Shown here piece after piece: positions 8,377-17,035 of a stretch of DNA of 64,000 bases. A model generated the notes under the pieces. It worked only from the letters and a program-made list of their open reading frames with translations, was not told where the DNA came from and searched no databases. The first letter of the stretch is position 1, and every line of letters starts with the position of its first letter. The position numbers were made by a program, and so were the translations under genes. Origin of the DNA: Streptomyces sp. NA04227 (GTDB lineage Bacteria; Actinomycetota; Actinomycetes; Streptomycetales; Streptomycetaceae); the NCBI RefSeq assembly GCF_013364195.1, contig NZ_CP054918.1:1167001-1231000 (forward strand). Direction: 5' to 3'.

Positions 8377-9477
8377 GTGACGCACCCCTTTCTCGACCTG
8401 CCCCCGATGAGCGCCGCGCAGTTCGCCGCGATCGAGGAGCGGGTGGCCCGGCTCCTCGGCACCCGGCAGGACGTGGTGATCACCCAGGGCGAGGCGCTGC
8501 TGCCCCTGGAGGGATGCATCCGCTCGGCGGCCGGGCCCGGCACCACCGCGCTGAACGTGATCACCGGCCCGTACGGGCAGACCTTCGGCGGCTGGCTGCG
8601 CGACAGCGGGGCGAAGGTGGTGGACCTGGCCGTGCCCTTCGACGGGGCGGTCACGGCCGCGCAGGTGAAACGGGCGCTCGCGGACGAACCGGCGATCGAC
8701 TTCGTCTCGCTGGTCCACGCGGAGGCCGCCACCGGCAACACCAACCCGGTCGCGGAGATCGGCGAGGCGGTGCGCGCGCACGGCGCCCTGTTCATGCTCG
8801 ACGCCGTGGCCTCGGTGGCCGCGGAGCCGCTGCTGCCCGACGAGTGGGGCGTGGACCTGTGCGTGATCGGCGCCCAGAAGGCGATGGGCGGTCCGGCCGG
8901 GGTGTCCGCGGTCTCGGTGAGCGCCCGGGCCTGGCAGCGGATGGCGGACAACCCGACGGCTCCGCGCCGCTCCTATCTCTCGCTCCTGGACTGGAAGCAG
9001 CGCTGGATCGAGCCTGGGCGCACCGCCCTGCCGCACGCGCCCGCCCAGTTGGAGATGCTGGGCCTCGCGGCCTGCCTGGACCGCATCGAGGCGGACGGTC
9101 CCGCCGCGTTCGCGCACCGGCACGCGACGGCGGCCGCGGCCACCCGGGCCGGGGTGCTCGCGATGGGCGGCGGCCTGGAGCCGTACGTACGCGACAGCGC
9201 GGCGGCGGCCCCGGTGGCCACCACTCTGCGCACGACGGGCGGCATCGACGCCGCGGCGCTGGTGCGGTGCGCGCTGGCGCCCTCGGACGAGCTGCCGCTC
9301 GCCGCGGGCGGTGGCGCGCTGGCGGCGGAGCTGGTGCGGCTGAACCACTACGGGCCGATGGCCACCCCCGAGGTGGTCGACGCCGCCCTGTGCGCGCTCG
9401 GCGCCGGGCTCACCGAACTGGGCGGGTCCCCGGACGTACGGGCGGGCCGCAGGGCCGCGGCTGCGCTGTGGGAGTGA
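8377..9477 (+). CDS. Class V aminotransferase-like PLP enzyme
   Basis: A 366-residue fold-type I PLP enzyme of the alanine-glyoxylate/serine-glyoxylate aminotransferase branch. The GTG start is preceded by GGAGAG. Visible marks are VHAEAATGNTNPV, the PLP aspartate in FMLDAVASV and the PLP lysine in VIGAQKAMGGPAGV. It stands alone, divergent from an amino-acid importer; a shared substrate is possible but not shown. Substrate specificity cannot be assigned. Confidence 0.8.
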   Translation: MTHPFLDLPPMSAAQFAAIEERVARLLGTRQDVVITQGEALLPLEGCIRSAAGPGTTALNVITGPYGQTFGGWLRDSGAKVVDLAVPFDGAVTAAQVKRALADEPAIDFVSLVHAEAATGNTNPVAEIGEAVRAHGALFMLDAVASVAAEPLLPDEWGVDLCVIGAQKAMGGPAGVSAVSVSARAWQRMADNPTAPRRSYLSLLDWKQRWIEPGRTALPHAPAQLEMLGLAACLDRIEADGPAAFAHRHATAAAATRAGVLAMGGGLEPYVRDSAAAAPVATTLRTTGGIDAAALVRCALAPSDELPLAAGGGALAAELVRLNHYGPMATPEVVDAALCALGAGLTELGGSPDVRAGRRAAAALWE

Positions 9478-10137
9478 GCGCGGCGGGCGCGGCAGGGGCC
9501 GTCCGGCCGGGGGCGGCCCGGCATGGGGCGTGGACGGATGCGAGGAACCGAGGGGGGTACACGATGACGGGAATGCGACCCGGTGTGACGGCGTGCGCCG
9601 CGCGGGGAGGGCGTGAGCGCCGTGCGTGCGTCGTGTCCGCCGCCGGGTTCCCGGGCGACACGCGCCCTCGGGCCCTCGCGAGCTTCCGGAAGCCCGCGTG
9701 CGCGTCGCGCGGGAATGCGCCCCGGCGCACCACCGGTTCGGTCACTTTGCGCTCCGCACTTGTCACAGAGTGCCGTTCGGGGACTTCTGTGATATTCCCT
9801 CGGGGCAGCGGAACACTGAATTCACCATTATCTCACGAGAAACACTGGTGCGCTTTTTCAGCGTAGCTTCCCATTCGCTTCTGCCCTGTTTTCGGGAAGC
9901 TAAACGCAAAGATTGCGTGAGAACAGAGCCACGTAATTCGGGCTGGTCTCCGGAGAGTTACGGGCCTGTGACACACTCCACAGCTCGCCCGATACGCCCG
10001 AAACATCCAGGACAAATTCCATCATCTCGCCGGAGCTTTGTGCGGGCGGGCGCGCACGCGCGATAACACAGAAACGCGGTCTTGGTAACCCCTGCTGGCG
10101 ATGCAATTTTCGGAATTGCTCGGTAAATTCAATTTGC
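9478..10137 (+). other. Long upstream region of the ect operon, AT-richer in its second half
   Basis: 660 bases without a supported gene. From about 9760 the base composition falls well below the surrounding GC level, with many AT runs such as gtgatattccc and ttatctcac. This fits a regulated promoter of the osmotically induced ect operon. No -10/-35 pair was assigned with confidence; a palindrome lies at 10103-10119. Confidence 0.5.
10103..10119. promoter_or_regulatory. Palindrome just upstream of ectA
   Basis: GCAATT (10103-10108) and AATTGC (10114-10119) form a perfect 6-bp dyad with a 5-base spacer, ending 18 bases before the ectA ATG. Position and AT content suit a repressor site or core promoter element of ectABCD. 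No protein is assigned. Confidence 0.4.
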
Positions 10138-10695
10138 ATGACCGCTGCACAGGCAGACCTCGTACGTGCCCGCCAGGGCTTTGCAGAAATGCCGGAGGGA
10201 CTGCGGCTCGACACCCCGGAGGTGGAGGACGGAGCCGCTGTCTGGCGCATTGCCCGCGACTCCAAGACCCTCGACCTCAACTCCTCGTACGCCTACTTGC
10301 TGTGGTGCCGTGACTTCGCCGGCACCTCGGTGGTGGCCCGCGACGAGAGCACGGATGAGCCGGTCGCCTTCATCACCGGCTACATCCGGCCCGAGCGCCC
10401 GCAGACCTTGGTGGTCTGGCAGGTCGCCGTCGACGCGTCGCACCGGGGTAAGGGCCTGGCCGCGGCCCTGCTCGAAGGCCTCGTCTCGAAGGTCGCCGAG
10501 CAGCAGGGAATCGACTGTCTCGAGACCACGATCAGTCCGGACAACGCCGCCTCCCAGCGCCTGTTCACCGCGTTCGCGGAGCGCAGGGGCGCGAAGGTCG
10601 CCCGCAAGGTGCTCTTCGACGCGGGCATGTTCCCCGAGGAAGGACACGAGCCAGAGGTGCTGTACCACATCGCCCCCCTGGCCCAAGCTTCGTGA
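10138..10695 (+). CDS. ectA: L-2,4-diaminobutyrate N-gamma-acetyltransferase
   Basis: A 185-residue GNAT enzyme that acetylates diaminobutyrate, the second step of ectoine synthesis. The acetyl-CoA loop is in VVWQVAVDASHRGKGLAAALL. The substrate-side segment SYAYLLWCRDFAGTSVVAR is typical of EctA. It is the first gene of ectABCD. The ATG at 10138 has no clear Shine-Dalgarno sequence, so translation may be leaderless or the start may lie a little downstream (ATG at residue 18). Confidence 0.95.
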   Translation: MTAAQADLVRARQGFAEMPEGLRLDTPEVEDGAAVWRIARDSKTLDLNSSYAYLLWCRDFAGTSVVARDESTDEPVAFITGYIRPERPQTLVVWQVAVDASHRGKGLAAALLEGLVSKVAEQQGIDCLETTISPDNAASQRLFTAFAERRGAKVARKVLFDAGMFPEEGHEPEVLYHIAPLAQAS

Positions 10696-10771
10696 TCACA
10701 CGGCCCGCGCTGCCTCGCGAGCCGTCCTCGACACCCCCTCTCTTCAAGCCCCCATCTCCCAGGAGATCGCT

Positions 10772-12043
10772 GTGACCATCACCCAGCCCGACCTGAGCGT
10801 CTTCGAGACCCTGGAGTCGGAGGTGCGCAGCTACTGCCGCGGCTGGCCCACCGTCTTCGACCGGGCGCAGGGCAGCCGTATGTACGACGAGGACGGCCAC
10901 ACGTACCTCGACTTCTTCGCGGGCGCCGGCTCGCTCAACTACGGCCACAACAACGCCGTACTCAAACGCGCGCTGATCGACTACCTGGAGCGTGACGGGG
11001 TCACCCACGGCCTCGACATGTCCACCACCGCGAAACGCGCGTTCCTGGAGTCCTTCCAGAACATCATCCTGCGCCCGCGCGACCTGCCGTACAAGGTCAT
11101 GTTCCCGGGCCCGACGGGCACCAACGCGGTCGAGTCCGCGCTGAAGCTGGCCCGCAAGGTCAAGGGCCGGGAGTCGATCGTCTCCTTCACCAACGCCTTC
11201 CACGGCATGTCGCTCGGCTCCCTCGCGGTGACCGGCAACGCCTTCAAGCGCGCGGGCGCGGGCATCCCGCTGGTGCACGGCACCCCGATGCCCTTCGACA
11301 ACTACCTCGACGGGCAGGTCCCGGACTTCCTGTGGTTCGAGCGGCTGCTCGAGGACCAGGGCTCCGGCCTGAACCAGCCCGCCGCGGTGATCGTGGAGAC
11401 GGTCCAGGGCGAGGGCGGCATCAACGTCGCCCGTGCCGAGTGGCTGCGCCAGCTCGCCGACCTGTGCGAGCGCCGCGACATGCTGCTGATCGTGGACGAC
11501 ATCCAGATGGGCTGCGGCCGCACCGGCGCCTTCTTCTCCTTCGAGGAGGCGGGCATCGTCCCGGACATCGTGACGGTCTCCAAGTCCATCAGCGGCTACG
11601 GACTGCCGATGTCGCTGTGCCTGTTCAAGCCCGAGCTGGACGTCTGGGAGCCGGGCGAGCACAACGGCACCTTCCGCGGCAACAACCCGGCCTTCGTCAC
11701 CGCGGCCGCCGCCCTGGAGACCTACTGGACCGACGGCGCCGCGATGGAGAAGCAGACCCTCTCCCGGGGCCAGCAGATCGAGGAGACCCTGGCCGCCCTG
11801 CGCGAGGAGCACAGCGCGGACATCAAGCAGTACCGGGGCCGCGGCATGGTGTGGGGCGCCGAGTTCCACGACAAGCCCAAGGCCTCGGCCGTGGCGCAGC
11901 GGGCCTTCGAGCTCGGCCTCCTGGTCGAGACCTCCGGCCCGGAGAGCGAGGTCGTCAAGCTGCTGCCCGCTCTCACCATCACGCCCGAAGAGCTGGACGA
12001 GGGACTGCGCACCCTCGCCCGCGCGGTGCGCGAGACCCTCTGA
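10772..12043 (+). CDS. ectB: Diaminobutyrate-2-oxoglutarate aminotransferase
   Basis: A 423-residue class III PLP aminotransferase that makes diaminobutyrate from aspartate semialdehyde and glutamate, the first committed step to ectoine. The GTG start at 10772 has AGGAG six bases upstream and an N terminus typical of EctB (TITQPDLSVFETLESEVRSY). Visible motifs are GPTGTNAVESALKLARK, LIVDDIQMGCGRTG and the PLP lysine in VTVSKSISGYGLPM. It lies 76 bases after ectA in the same operon. Confidence 0.96.
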   Translation: MTITQPDLSVFETLESEVRSYCRGWPTVFDRAQGSRMYDEDGHTYLDFFAGAGSLNYGHNNAVLKRALIDYLERDGVTHGLDMSTTAKRAFLESFQNIILRPRDLPYKVMFPGPTGTNAVESALKLARKVKGRESIVSFTNAFHGMSLGSLAVTGNAFKRAGAGIPLVHGTPMPFDNYLDGQVPDFLWFERLLEDQGSGLNQPAAVIVETVQGEGGINVARAEWLRQLADLCERRDMLLIVDDIQMGCGRTGAFFSFEEAGIVPDIVTVSKSISGYGLPMSLCLFKPELDVWEPGEHNGTFRGNNPAFVTAAAALETYWTDGAAMEKQTLSRGQQIEETLAALREEHSADIKQYRGRGMVWGAEFHDKPKASAVAQRAFELGLLVETSGPESEVVKLLPALTITPEELDEGLRTLARAVRETL

Positions 12044-12091
12044 CCGTCCCGCCGCCGGACTCCGAACAAGCAAGAAAGGCCCAGGCACACC

Positions 12092-12490
12092 GTGATCGTC
12101 CGTTCGTTCCAGGAGATCGAAGACACCGACCGCCATGTGAAGAGCAAGTCAGGCACATGGGAGAGCAAGCGGATCATCCTCGCCAAGGAGAAGGTCGGCT
12201 TCTCGCTGCACGAGACCGTCCTGTACGCGGGGACGGAGACCTCGATGTGGTACGCCAACCACGTCGAAGCCGTCCTGTGCGTCGAGGGCGAGGCGGAGCT
12301 GACCAACGACGAGACCGGCGAGAAGCACTGGATCCGTCCCGGCACCATGTACCTCCTGGACGGTCACGAGCGCCACACCCTGCGCCCGAAGACGGACTTC
12401 AGGTGTGTGTGCGTCTTCAATCCTCCTGTGACCGGACGGGAGGACCATGATGAGAACGGCGTCTACCCGCTGCTGACCGAGGAGGGCTGA
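12092..12490 (+). CDS. ectC: L-ectoine synthase
   Basis: A 132-residue cupin enzyme that cyclises N-gamma-acetyl-diaminobutyrate to ectoine. The metal-site residues known for EctC are present: glutamate in [12 protein letters not shown], tyrosine in GTMYLLDGH and histidine in HERHTL. The GTG start is about 16 bases after AAAGG, so ribosome binding looks modest. The length is normal for the family. It is third in ectABCD, with three bases between it and ectD. Confidence 0.97.
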   Translation: MIVRSFQEIEDTDRHVKSKSGTWESKRIILAKEKVGFSLHETVLYAGTETSMWYANHVEAVLCVEGEAELTNDETGEKHWIRPGTMYLLDGHERHTLRPKTDFRCVCVFNPPVTGREDHDENGVYPLLTEEG

Positions 12491-12493
12491 GCG

Positions 12494-13390
12494 ATGACCG
12501 TCACCCCGGAGATCACCGACCTGTACCCCAGCCGTGGAGCCACCGAGGTGGCCCTGCCGCGTACGGACCCGGTCGTCTGGAGCGCCCCCGGCGCCCCGGG
12601 ACCGATTTCCGAGTCCGAGCTCACGTCGTACGAGCGTGACGGTTTCCTCGCCATGGAGCAGCTGCTCACTCCGGACGAGGTGGCCACGTACCGTGCGGAA
12701 CTCGACCGCCTGGTGACCGACCCGATGATCAAGGCCGACGAGCGCTCCATCGTGGAGCCGAAGTCGCAGGAGATCCGCTCGGTCTTCGAGGTGCACCGGA
12801 TCAGCGAGATCTTCGCCCGACTGGTGCGCGACGAACGGCTGGTGGGCCGCGCCCGGCAGATCCTCGGCTCGGACGTGTACGTCCACCAGTCGCGGATCAA
12901 CGTGAAGCCCGGCTTCGGCGCGTCCGGCTTCTACTGGCACTCGGACTTCGAGACCTGGCACGCCGAGGACGGTCTGCCGCGCATGCGTACGGTGTCGGTC
13001 TCGGTCGCGCTGACCGAGAACTACGACACCAACGGCGGGCTGATGATCATGCCCGGCTCGCACAAGACGTTCCTCGGCTGCGCGGGCGAGACGCCGAAGG
13101 ACAACTACAAGAAGTCGCTGCAGATGCAGGACGCGGGCACGCCCTCGGACGAGGCGCTGACCCGGTTCGCCGACGCACACGGCATCCGCCTGTTCACCGG
13201 CAAGGCGGGCGCGGCGACCTGGTTCGACTGCAATGCCATGCACGGCTCGGGGGACAACATCACCCCGTACCCGCGCAGCAACGTCTTCATCGTCTTCAAC
13301 AGTGTGGAGAACGAGGCGGTCGAGCCGTTCTCGGCGCCCGTGCGGCGGCCCGAGTTCATCGGCGCGCGCGACTTCACGCCGGTGAGGTGA
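12494..13390 (+). CDS. ectD: Ectoine hydroxylase
   Basis: A 298-residue non-heme iron, 2-oxoglutarate-dependent dioxygenase that converts ectoine to 5-hydroxyectoine. The EctD signature FYWHSDFETWH supplies the HxD iron ligands. The distal histidine is in CNAMHGSGDN and the 2-oxoglutarate arginine is probably that in YPRSNVFIVF. Its start follows the ectC stop after three bases, and a strong hairpin ends the operon 70 bases downstream. Its presence means the strain can make hydroxyectoine as well as ectoine. Confidence 0.97.
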   Translation: MTVTPEITDLYPSRGATEVALPRTDPVVWSAPGAPGPISESELTSYERDGFLAMEQLLTPDEVATYRAELDRLVTDPMIKADERSIVEPKSQEIRSVFEVHRISEIFARLVRDERLVGRARQILGSDVYVHQSRINVKPGFGASGFYWHSDFETWHAEDGLPRMRTVSVSVALTENYDTNGGLMIMPGSHKTFLGCAGETPKDNYKKSLQMQDAGTPSDEALTRFADAHGIRLFTGKAGAATWFDCNAMHGSGDNITPYPRSNVFIVFNSVENEAVEPFSAPVRRPEFIGARDFTPVR

Positions 13391-13458
13391 CACCGCTGCC
13401 GTAGGCGGAGTCACACAGGCGAGACCAGCCGAGACAGACGAGAACGAGCAGGAACGAA

Positions 13459-13498
13459 CAGGTGGACCCGGCCTCCCCCGTGGAGCCGGGTCCGCCTG
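13459..13498 (+). terminator. Terminator of the ectABCD operon
   Basis: CAGGTGGACCCGGC (13459-13472) pairs with GCCGGGTCCGCCTG (13485-13498) over 14 positions with a single G-T wobble and a 12-base loop, followed by CTTTCG. Confidence 0.8.
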
Positions 13499-13604
13499 CT
13501 TTCGCGCCCGCCCCCGTGCGGACCGCTTCGGGAGCGGCTCGTCCGTGCCGCTCCCGCCGGCAGATCACGGGCCCGGGTGGTCATGGCTGTCCCCCGGAGA
13601 CTCA

Positions 13605-13618
13605 CTTGGCCGGCCAAG
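13605..13618. promoter_or_regulatory. Putative MarR operator 1
   Basis: CTTGGCCGGCCAAG is a perfect 14-bp palindrome upstream of the MarR gene. Its centre is 42 bp from a second palindrome with the same TTGGyCGrCCAA core. Confidence 0.6.
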
Positions 13619-13647
13619 GAGTCGACATGGACACTGTAGCCCAATGA

Positions 13648-13659
13648 TTGGTCGACCAA
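13648..13659. promoter_or_regulatory. Putative MarR operator 2
   Basis: TTGGTCGACCAA is a perfect 12-bp palindrome sharing the TTGG-CCAA arms of the site at 13605-13618. It lies 56 bases before the MarR GTG start, where a repressor would cover its own promoter. Confidence 0.6.
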
Positions 13660-13715
13660 GGTACCCTGGGGCGCGGCCTCGACGAACCGAACCGCGTGAC
13701 GACCGAGGAGCCCCC

Positions 13716-14255
13716 GTGCAGACCGGACCCGCAGGACAGCGCGCCACCGCGCCACCCGCCGACCCCGACTGTCGCGGCGCCTCGTCGGCGGCGCGGTGCG
13801 GAGAGGTGAGCCATGCGGTGACGCGTGTGGCCCGGCTGCATCGGGCCACGGCGGGGCGGCTCCTGCGTCAGGCGGGGATCTATCCCGGCCAGGAGCTGGT
13901 GATGATGCTGCTGTGGGAACGCGGCACCATGCGGCAGTCGGAGCTCATCCGGTCCGTGGAGCTCGACCCTTCGACGGTCACCAAGATGCTTCAGCGTCTG
14001 GAGCAGTCCGGCCATGTGAGCAGGCACAGTTGTACCGACGACCGGCGGGCGGTGATGGTCGAGGCGACCGCGTCCAGTCGCGCGCTGCTGTCCGCCGTCC
14101 AGGCGGCCTGGGAACGCCTGGAGGACATCACCCTCGGCGGACTCGAACCGGACGAACGCGCCCAACTGCTCGCCCTCCTCGGCCGGGTGGAGGCGAACCT
14201 CTGCGCACAGACCGAGGAGGACGGCGCCAAGTGCCCCGGGACGGGCGGGAGTTGA
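13716..14255 (+). CDS. MarR-family transcriptional regulator
   Basis: A 179-residue winged-helix regulator. The GTG start has GAGGAG five bases upstream; an earlier in-frame extension is implausible because it crosses the operators. The winged helix is MRQSELIRSVELDPSTVTKM with recognition around LEQSGHVSR and wing CTDDRRAVMV. The first 30 residues are Pro/Ala rich and likely disordered. Two phased palindromes upstream suggest autoregulation. Its target and ligand are unknown; it lies convergent with a PLP enzyme gene and downstream of ectD. Confidence 0.88.
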   Translation: MQTGPAGQRATAPPADPDCRGASSAARCGEVSHAVTRVARLHRATAGRLLRQAGIYPGQELVMMLLWERGTMRQSELIRSVELDPSTVTKMLQRLEQSGHVSRHSCTDDRRAVMVEATASSRALLSAVQAAWERLEDITLGGLEPDERAQLLALLGRVEANLCAQTEEDGAKCPGTGGS

Positions 14256-14295
14256 CCCTCACGGCCACTGCCCGCACCGCGCCCCCGGGCGTGGC

Positions 14296-15384
14296 TCAGC
14301 CGGAGAGCGCGTCGAGCAGCCGGTCCACATCGGCCGCCGCGTTGTAGAGGTGGAAGGCGGCGCGCAGATTGCCCGCCCGCTCGGAGGTGACCAGGCCCGC
14401 GTCGAGCAACGCGGCCTGGCGGTGGCCGAGTTGCGGCACCGAGACGATCGCGGAACCGGGTGCGGGCACGGGCTCGATCCCGAGCCGGTCGAGTCCGGCG
14501 CGGAAGCGGTCGGCGAGGGCGAGGTTGTGGGCGCGTACGGTCTCGGCCCCGATCTCCTCGACCAAGGCCAGTGAGTGCCGGGCGCCCGTGAACGAGTGCA
14601 GGCTCGGGCTCTCGTCGAACCGCCGTGCGGAATGGGCGAGTTCGGCGACCGGGCCGTAGCAGTTGTCGAAGGGGTGCTCCCCGGCCACCCAGCCCGCGAA
14701 CGCCGGGATGAGACCGCCGAAGTCCTCGGGCACGGTCAGGAAGGCCACGCCCCGCGGCGACATCAGCCACTTGTAGGCGACGTCGACGGTGAAGTCGTAG
14801 TCGCTCGCGTCGAAGTCCAGCCAGCCAAGGCCCTGCGAGACATCGATACAGGTACGTGCCCCGTGGGCGGCCGCGGCCGTGCGGAGCGCGGGCAGATCGG
14901 CGATCCGTCCGTCGGCGGACTGCACGGCGCTGACCGACACCAGCGCCGTGTCCGGCCGCACCGATTCGGCGAGGCGTTCCAGCGGCACCATGCGCACCTT
15001 GAGGTCGGCGCGCATGTGGAACGGGTTGACCGCGGAGGAGAAGTCGCCCTCGGCGGTGAGGACTTCGGCGCCCGAGGGCAGCGAGGTGGCGATCAGTCCG
15101 ACGAAGGTGGCGACCGAGGCGCCCGTCGCGACCTGCCGGACGGGGACGCCCGCGAGCCGCGCGTAACTCTCCCGCGCCGCCTCCACGTCGGCGAACATGT
15201 CCACGGGAGCGCCGTCGGCGACGGACTGCATCGCCTCGTGGATGGCGGTGACGGCACGGGCCGGGATCAGTCCCGTGCTCGCGGTGTTGAGGTAGGTGGA
15301 CCGGGGGGCGAACTCGTCGCCTGCGAGGCTGCCAGCCAGATTCTCCATGCAGCCACTGTGCGGCCCGCCGTGCCCCCAGTCCAT
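14296..15384 (-). CDS. Class V aminotransferase/cysteine desulfurase-like PLP enzyme
   Basis: A 362-residue PLP enzyme. The ATG at 15384 is chosen because AAGGA sits six bases upstream; the internal ATG at 15348 has no ribosome site. Marks are TYLNTASTGLIPA at the N terminus, the aspartate in TCIDVSQGLGWL and the PLP lysine in VDVAYKWLMSPRGVAFL. The N-terminal opening resembles selenocysteine-lyase-like and isopenicillin-epimerase-like relatives. Physiological substrate unknown. It is convergent with the MarR gene, 40 bases apart. Confidence 0.8.
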   Translation of the reverse strand: MDWGHGGPHSGCMENLAGSLAGDEFAPRSTYLNTASTGLIPARAVTAIHEAMQSVADGAPVDMFADVEAARESYARLAGVPVRQVATGASVATFVGLIATSLPSGAEVLTAEGDFSSAVNPFHMRADLKVRMVPLERLAESVRPDTALVSVSAVQSADGRIADLPALRTAAAAHGARTCIDVSQGLGWLDFDASDYDFTVDVAYKWLMSPRGVAFLTVPEDFGGLIPAFAGWVAGEHPFDNCYGPVAELAHSARRFDESPSLHSFTGARHSLALVEEIGAETVRAHNLALADRFRAGLDRLGIEPVPAPGSAIVSVPQLGHRQAALLDAGLVTSERAGNLRAAFHLYNAAADVDRLLDALSG

Positions 15385-15625
15385 TGCGAATCCTTACGTG
15401 ATACGTCCAAGGGATCCTTATGCATGCCCGCCGACCTGCGCTTCGGCAGGGCGTAGGGCGCCGTCGGGGGCGGAAATCCGGTCGGCGGTGAGTCGTTCGC
15501 GAAGGCCCAACATGCCGTCGGGCAGAGGCGGTTGACCTACGACGGACGCAGCCTCGGGGCGGCTCCCGGTCACGGGCGCGGCTTCCGCTGGGCGGCCCGT
15601 ACGCCCCCGCCCGGCGGGTGGCCGC

Positions 15626-16132
15626 TCATCCCCCGAGCAGCGGTACCTCAAGGCGCAGCGCGAGGTGGTGATCGCCCTCGGCGGGCGGAAAGGCCGGATC
15701 CGGGGTCCAGCCGTGGTGCGCGTAGAAGGCCCGCGCCCGCGCGTTGTCCACATGGACGTCCAGGACCGCGAACCGGCGGCCCTGCCGCTGCCACCCGGCC
15801 ACACAGGCCGCGTGCAGAGCGGTGCCGATCCCGGCCCGCCACCGGGCGGGCTCGACGTGGAACTGGTACAGCTTCACCGTCTCCTCACCCGCGCCCTCGG
15901 CGGTGCGGAACGAGGCGATGCCCGCCACCTCCGGGCCGTCCTGCGCGGGTGCCTGTCCCGCCTCGGGCACGGCGCAGAGCACCACCGTGTCCGGGCGCGC
16001 GATCACTTCGCGCCAGCGGCCCGGCCAGTCGATTCCGTCGTCCGGAAGACCGTCCGGGTAGTACGTGGAGCGGGCACGGTGGTGCAGGGCGGCGACCGCC
16101 TCGGCGTCGGTGGGCAGGGCGTTTCTGATCAT
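15626..16132 (-). CDS. GNAT N-acetyltransferase
   Basis: A 168-residue acetyltransferase from the ATG at 16132, where the GNAT fold begins with IRNALPTDAEAVAALHH. A longer start at 16189 adds 19 residues unlike the family. The acetyl-CoA loop is in FHVEPARWRAGIGTALHAA, a variant of the usual R/Q-x-x-G-x-G/A. The late segment DVHVDNARARAFYAHHGWTP is typical of GNATs. Substrate unknown. Confidence 0.8.
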   Translation of the reverse strand: MIRNALPTDAEAVAALHHRARSTYYPDGLPDDGIDWPGRWREVIARPDTVVLCAVPEAGQAPAQDGPEVAGIASFRTAEGAGEETVKLYQFHVEPARWRAGIGTALHAACVAGWQRQGRRFAVLDVHVDNARARAFYAHHGWTPDPAFPPAEGDHHLALRLEVPLLGG

Positions 16133-16213
16133 GCGGGCAAGGACGTGCCGGTGGCCGTCGCGGTTCCGCCACTCCCCTGCCGTCACCACCCGCGGCGGCG
16201 CGCGGTCAGGGCC

Positions 16214-16795
16214 TCACGGCGTCCAGTGCGGGTCCCGGCCACTGAGACCGATCACCCGGTGGAGCAGCGGGGCGGACTCGGGGACCTCGATCACCGGCCC
16301 GAAGATCGGCGGGCGTTCCTCCTCCTGTGCGGCCATCGCGAGGAAGCCGTGCGCCGTCTCCAGGGCGGCCGGGTCGGGCCGGTAGTCCTGTCCGGTGGCG
16401 CGCGCCAAGTCCCAGGCGTGCACGACGAGTTCGTCGGCGGCCACGAGTCCCGCGACCTGGCCGGGGAGGTCCATGCCACCGGCCTGGGTCATGCCCTCCC
16501 AGGCCGCGGGCTCGCGCCAGGTCTCTGCCAGCGAGTCGAGAAGCCCGGGCAGTTGCGTGCGCCAGTCGGGGCCGATGTCCGGCTTGCTGGAGCCCGGATC
16601 CGTGCCGGTGAGCGGCCCGAGGTTCTTGCGGCCCGCCTCGCGGAAGGCCTCGGTCAGTCCGAGGATGTGGCCGAGCAGATGGCGTACCGCGTAGTCCGGG
16701 CAGGGCGTCGGGGCGTCCAGCTGGTCCTCGCGCACCGCACCGGCCAGGCGCAGGACCTCCTGTGTCTGCGGTCCCAGGTCCAGGGTGTCGGTCAT
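16214..16795 (-). CDS. TIGR03086-type DinB-fold metal-binding protein
   Basis: A 193-residue protein of the mycothiol-dependent maleylpyruvate isomerase/DinB four-helix superfamily. The ATG is chosen because GGAAGGAG lies just upstream. Likely metal histidines are in VRHLLGHILGLTEAF and DELVVHAWDLARATG, a spacing normal for the group. Members often catalyse mycothiol-dependent thiol transfer, but many are uncharacterised. No operon partner is evident. Confidence 0.78.
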   Translation of the reverse strand: MTDTLDLGPQTQEVLRLAGAVREDQLDAPTPCPDYAVRHLLGHILGLTEAFREAGRKNLGPLTGTDPGSSKPDIGPDWRTQLPGLLDSLAETWREPAAWEGMTQAGGMDLPGQVAGLVAADELVVHAWDLARATGQDYRPDPAALETAHGFLAMAAQEEERPPIFGPVIEVPESAPLLHRVIGLSGRDPHWTP

Positions 16796-17035
16796 GGTGC
16801 TGCTCCTTCCACGGCGCCCGGGCGGCGCGCGGATCGCTCTTCTCGGATCATCCGGCTGCAAGAGGTAGACCGCCCGGCCGGACGGAACTCATCGGAGGCA
16901 GCCACAACGGCGGCGGACAGCCGCGCCTGAGGTACCCGTACGAGGTCCGCGGTCCCGTCTGAGGTACCCGCCGCACGAAAACATGCGGCAGATGCCCGAT
17001 CCTCTCCGCCGCGCCGCGGCCCAGCATGAACTGCC

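Noticed and set aside
9626..10066. Open frame in the region before ectA
   Set aside because: No ribosome site, mixed base composition along its length and no recognisable protein pattern.
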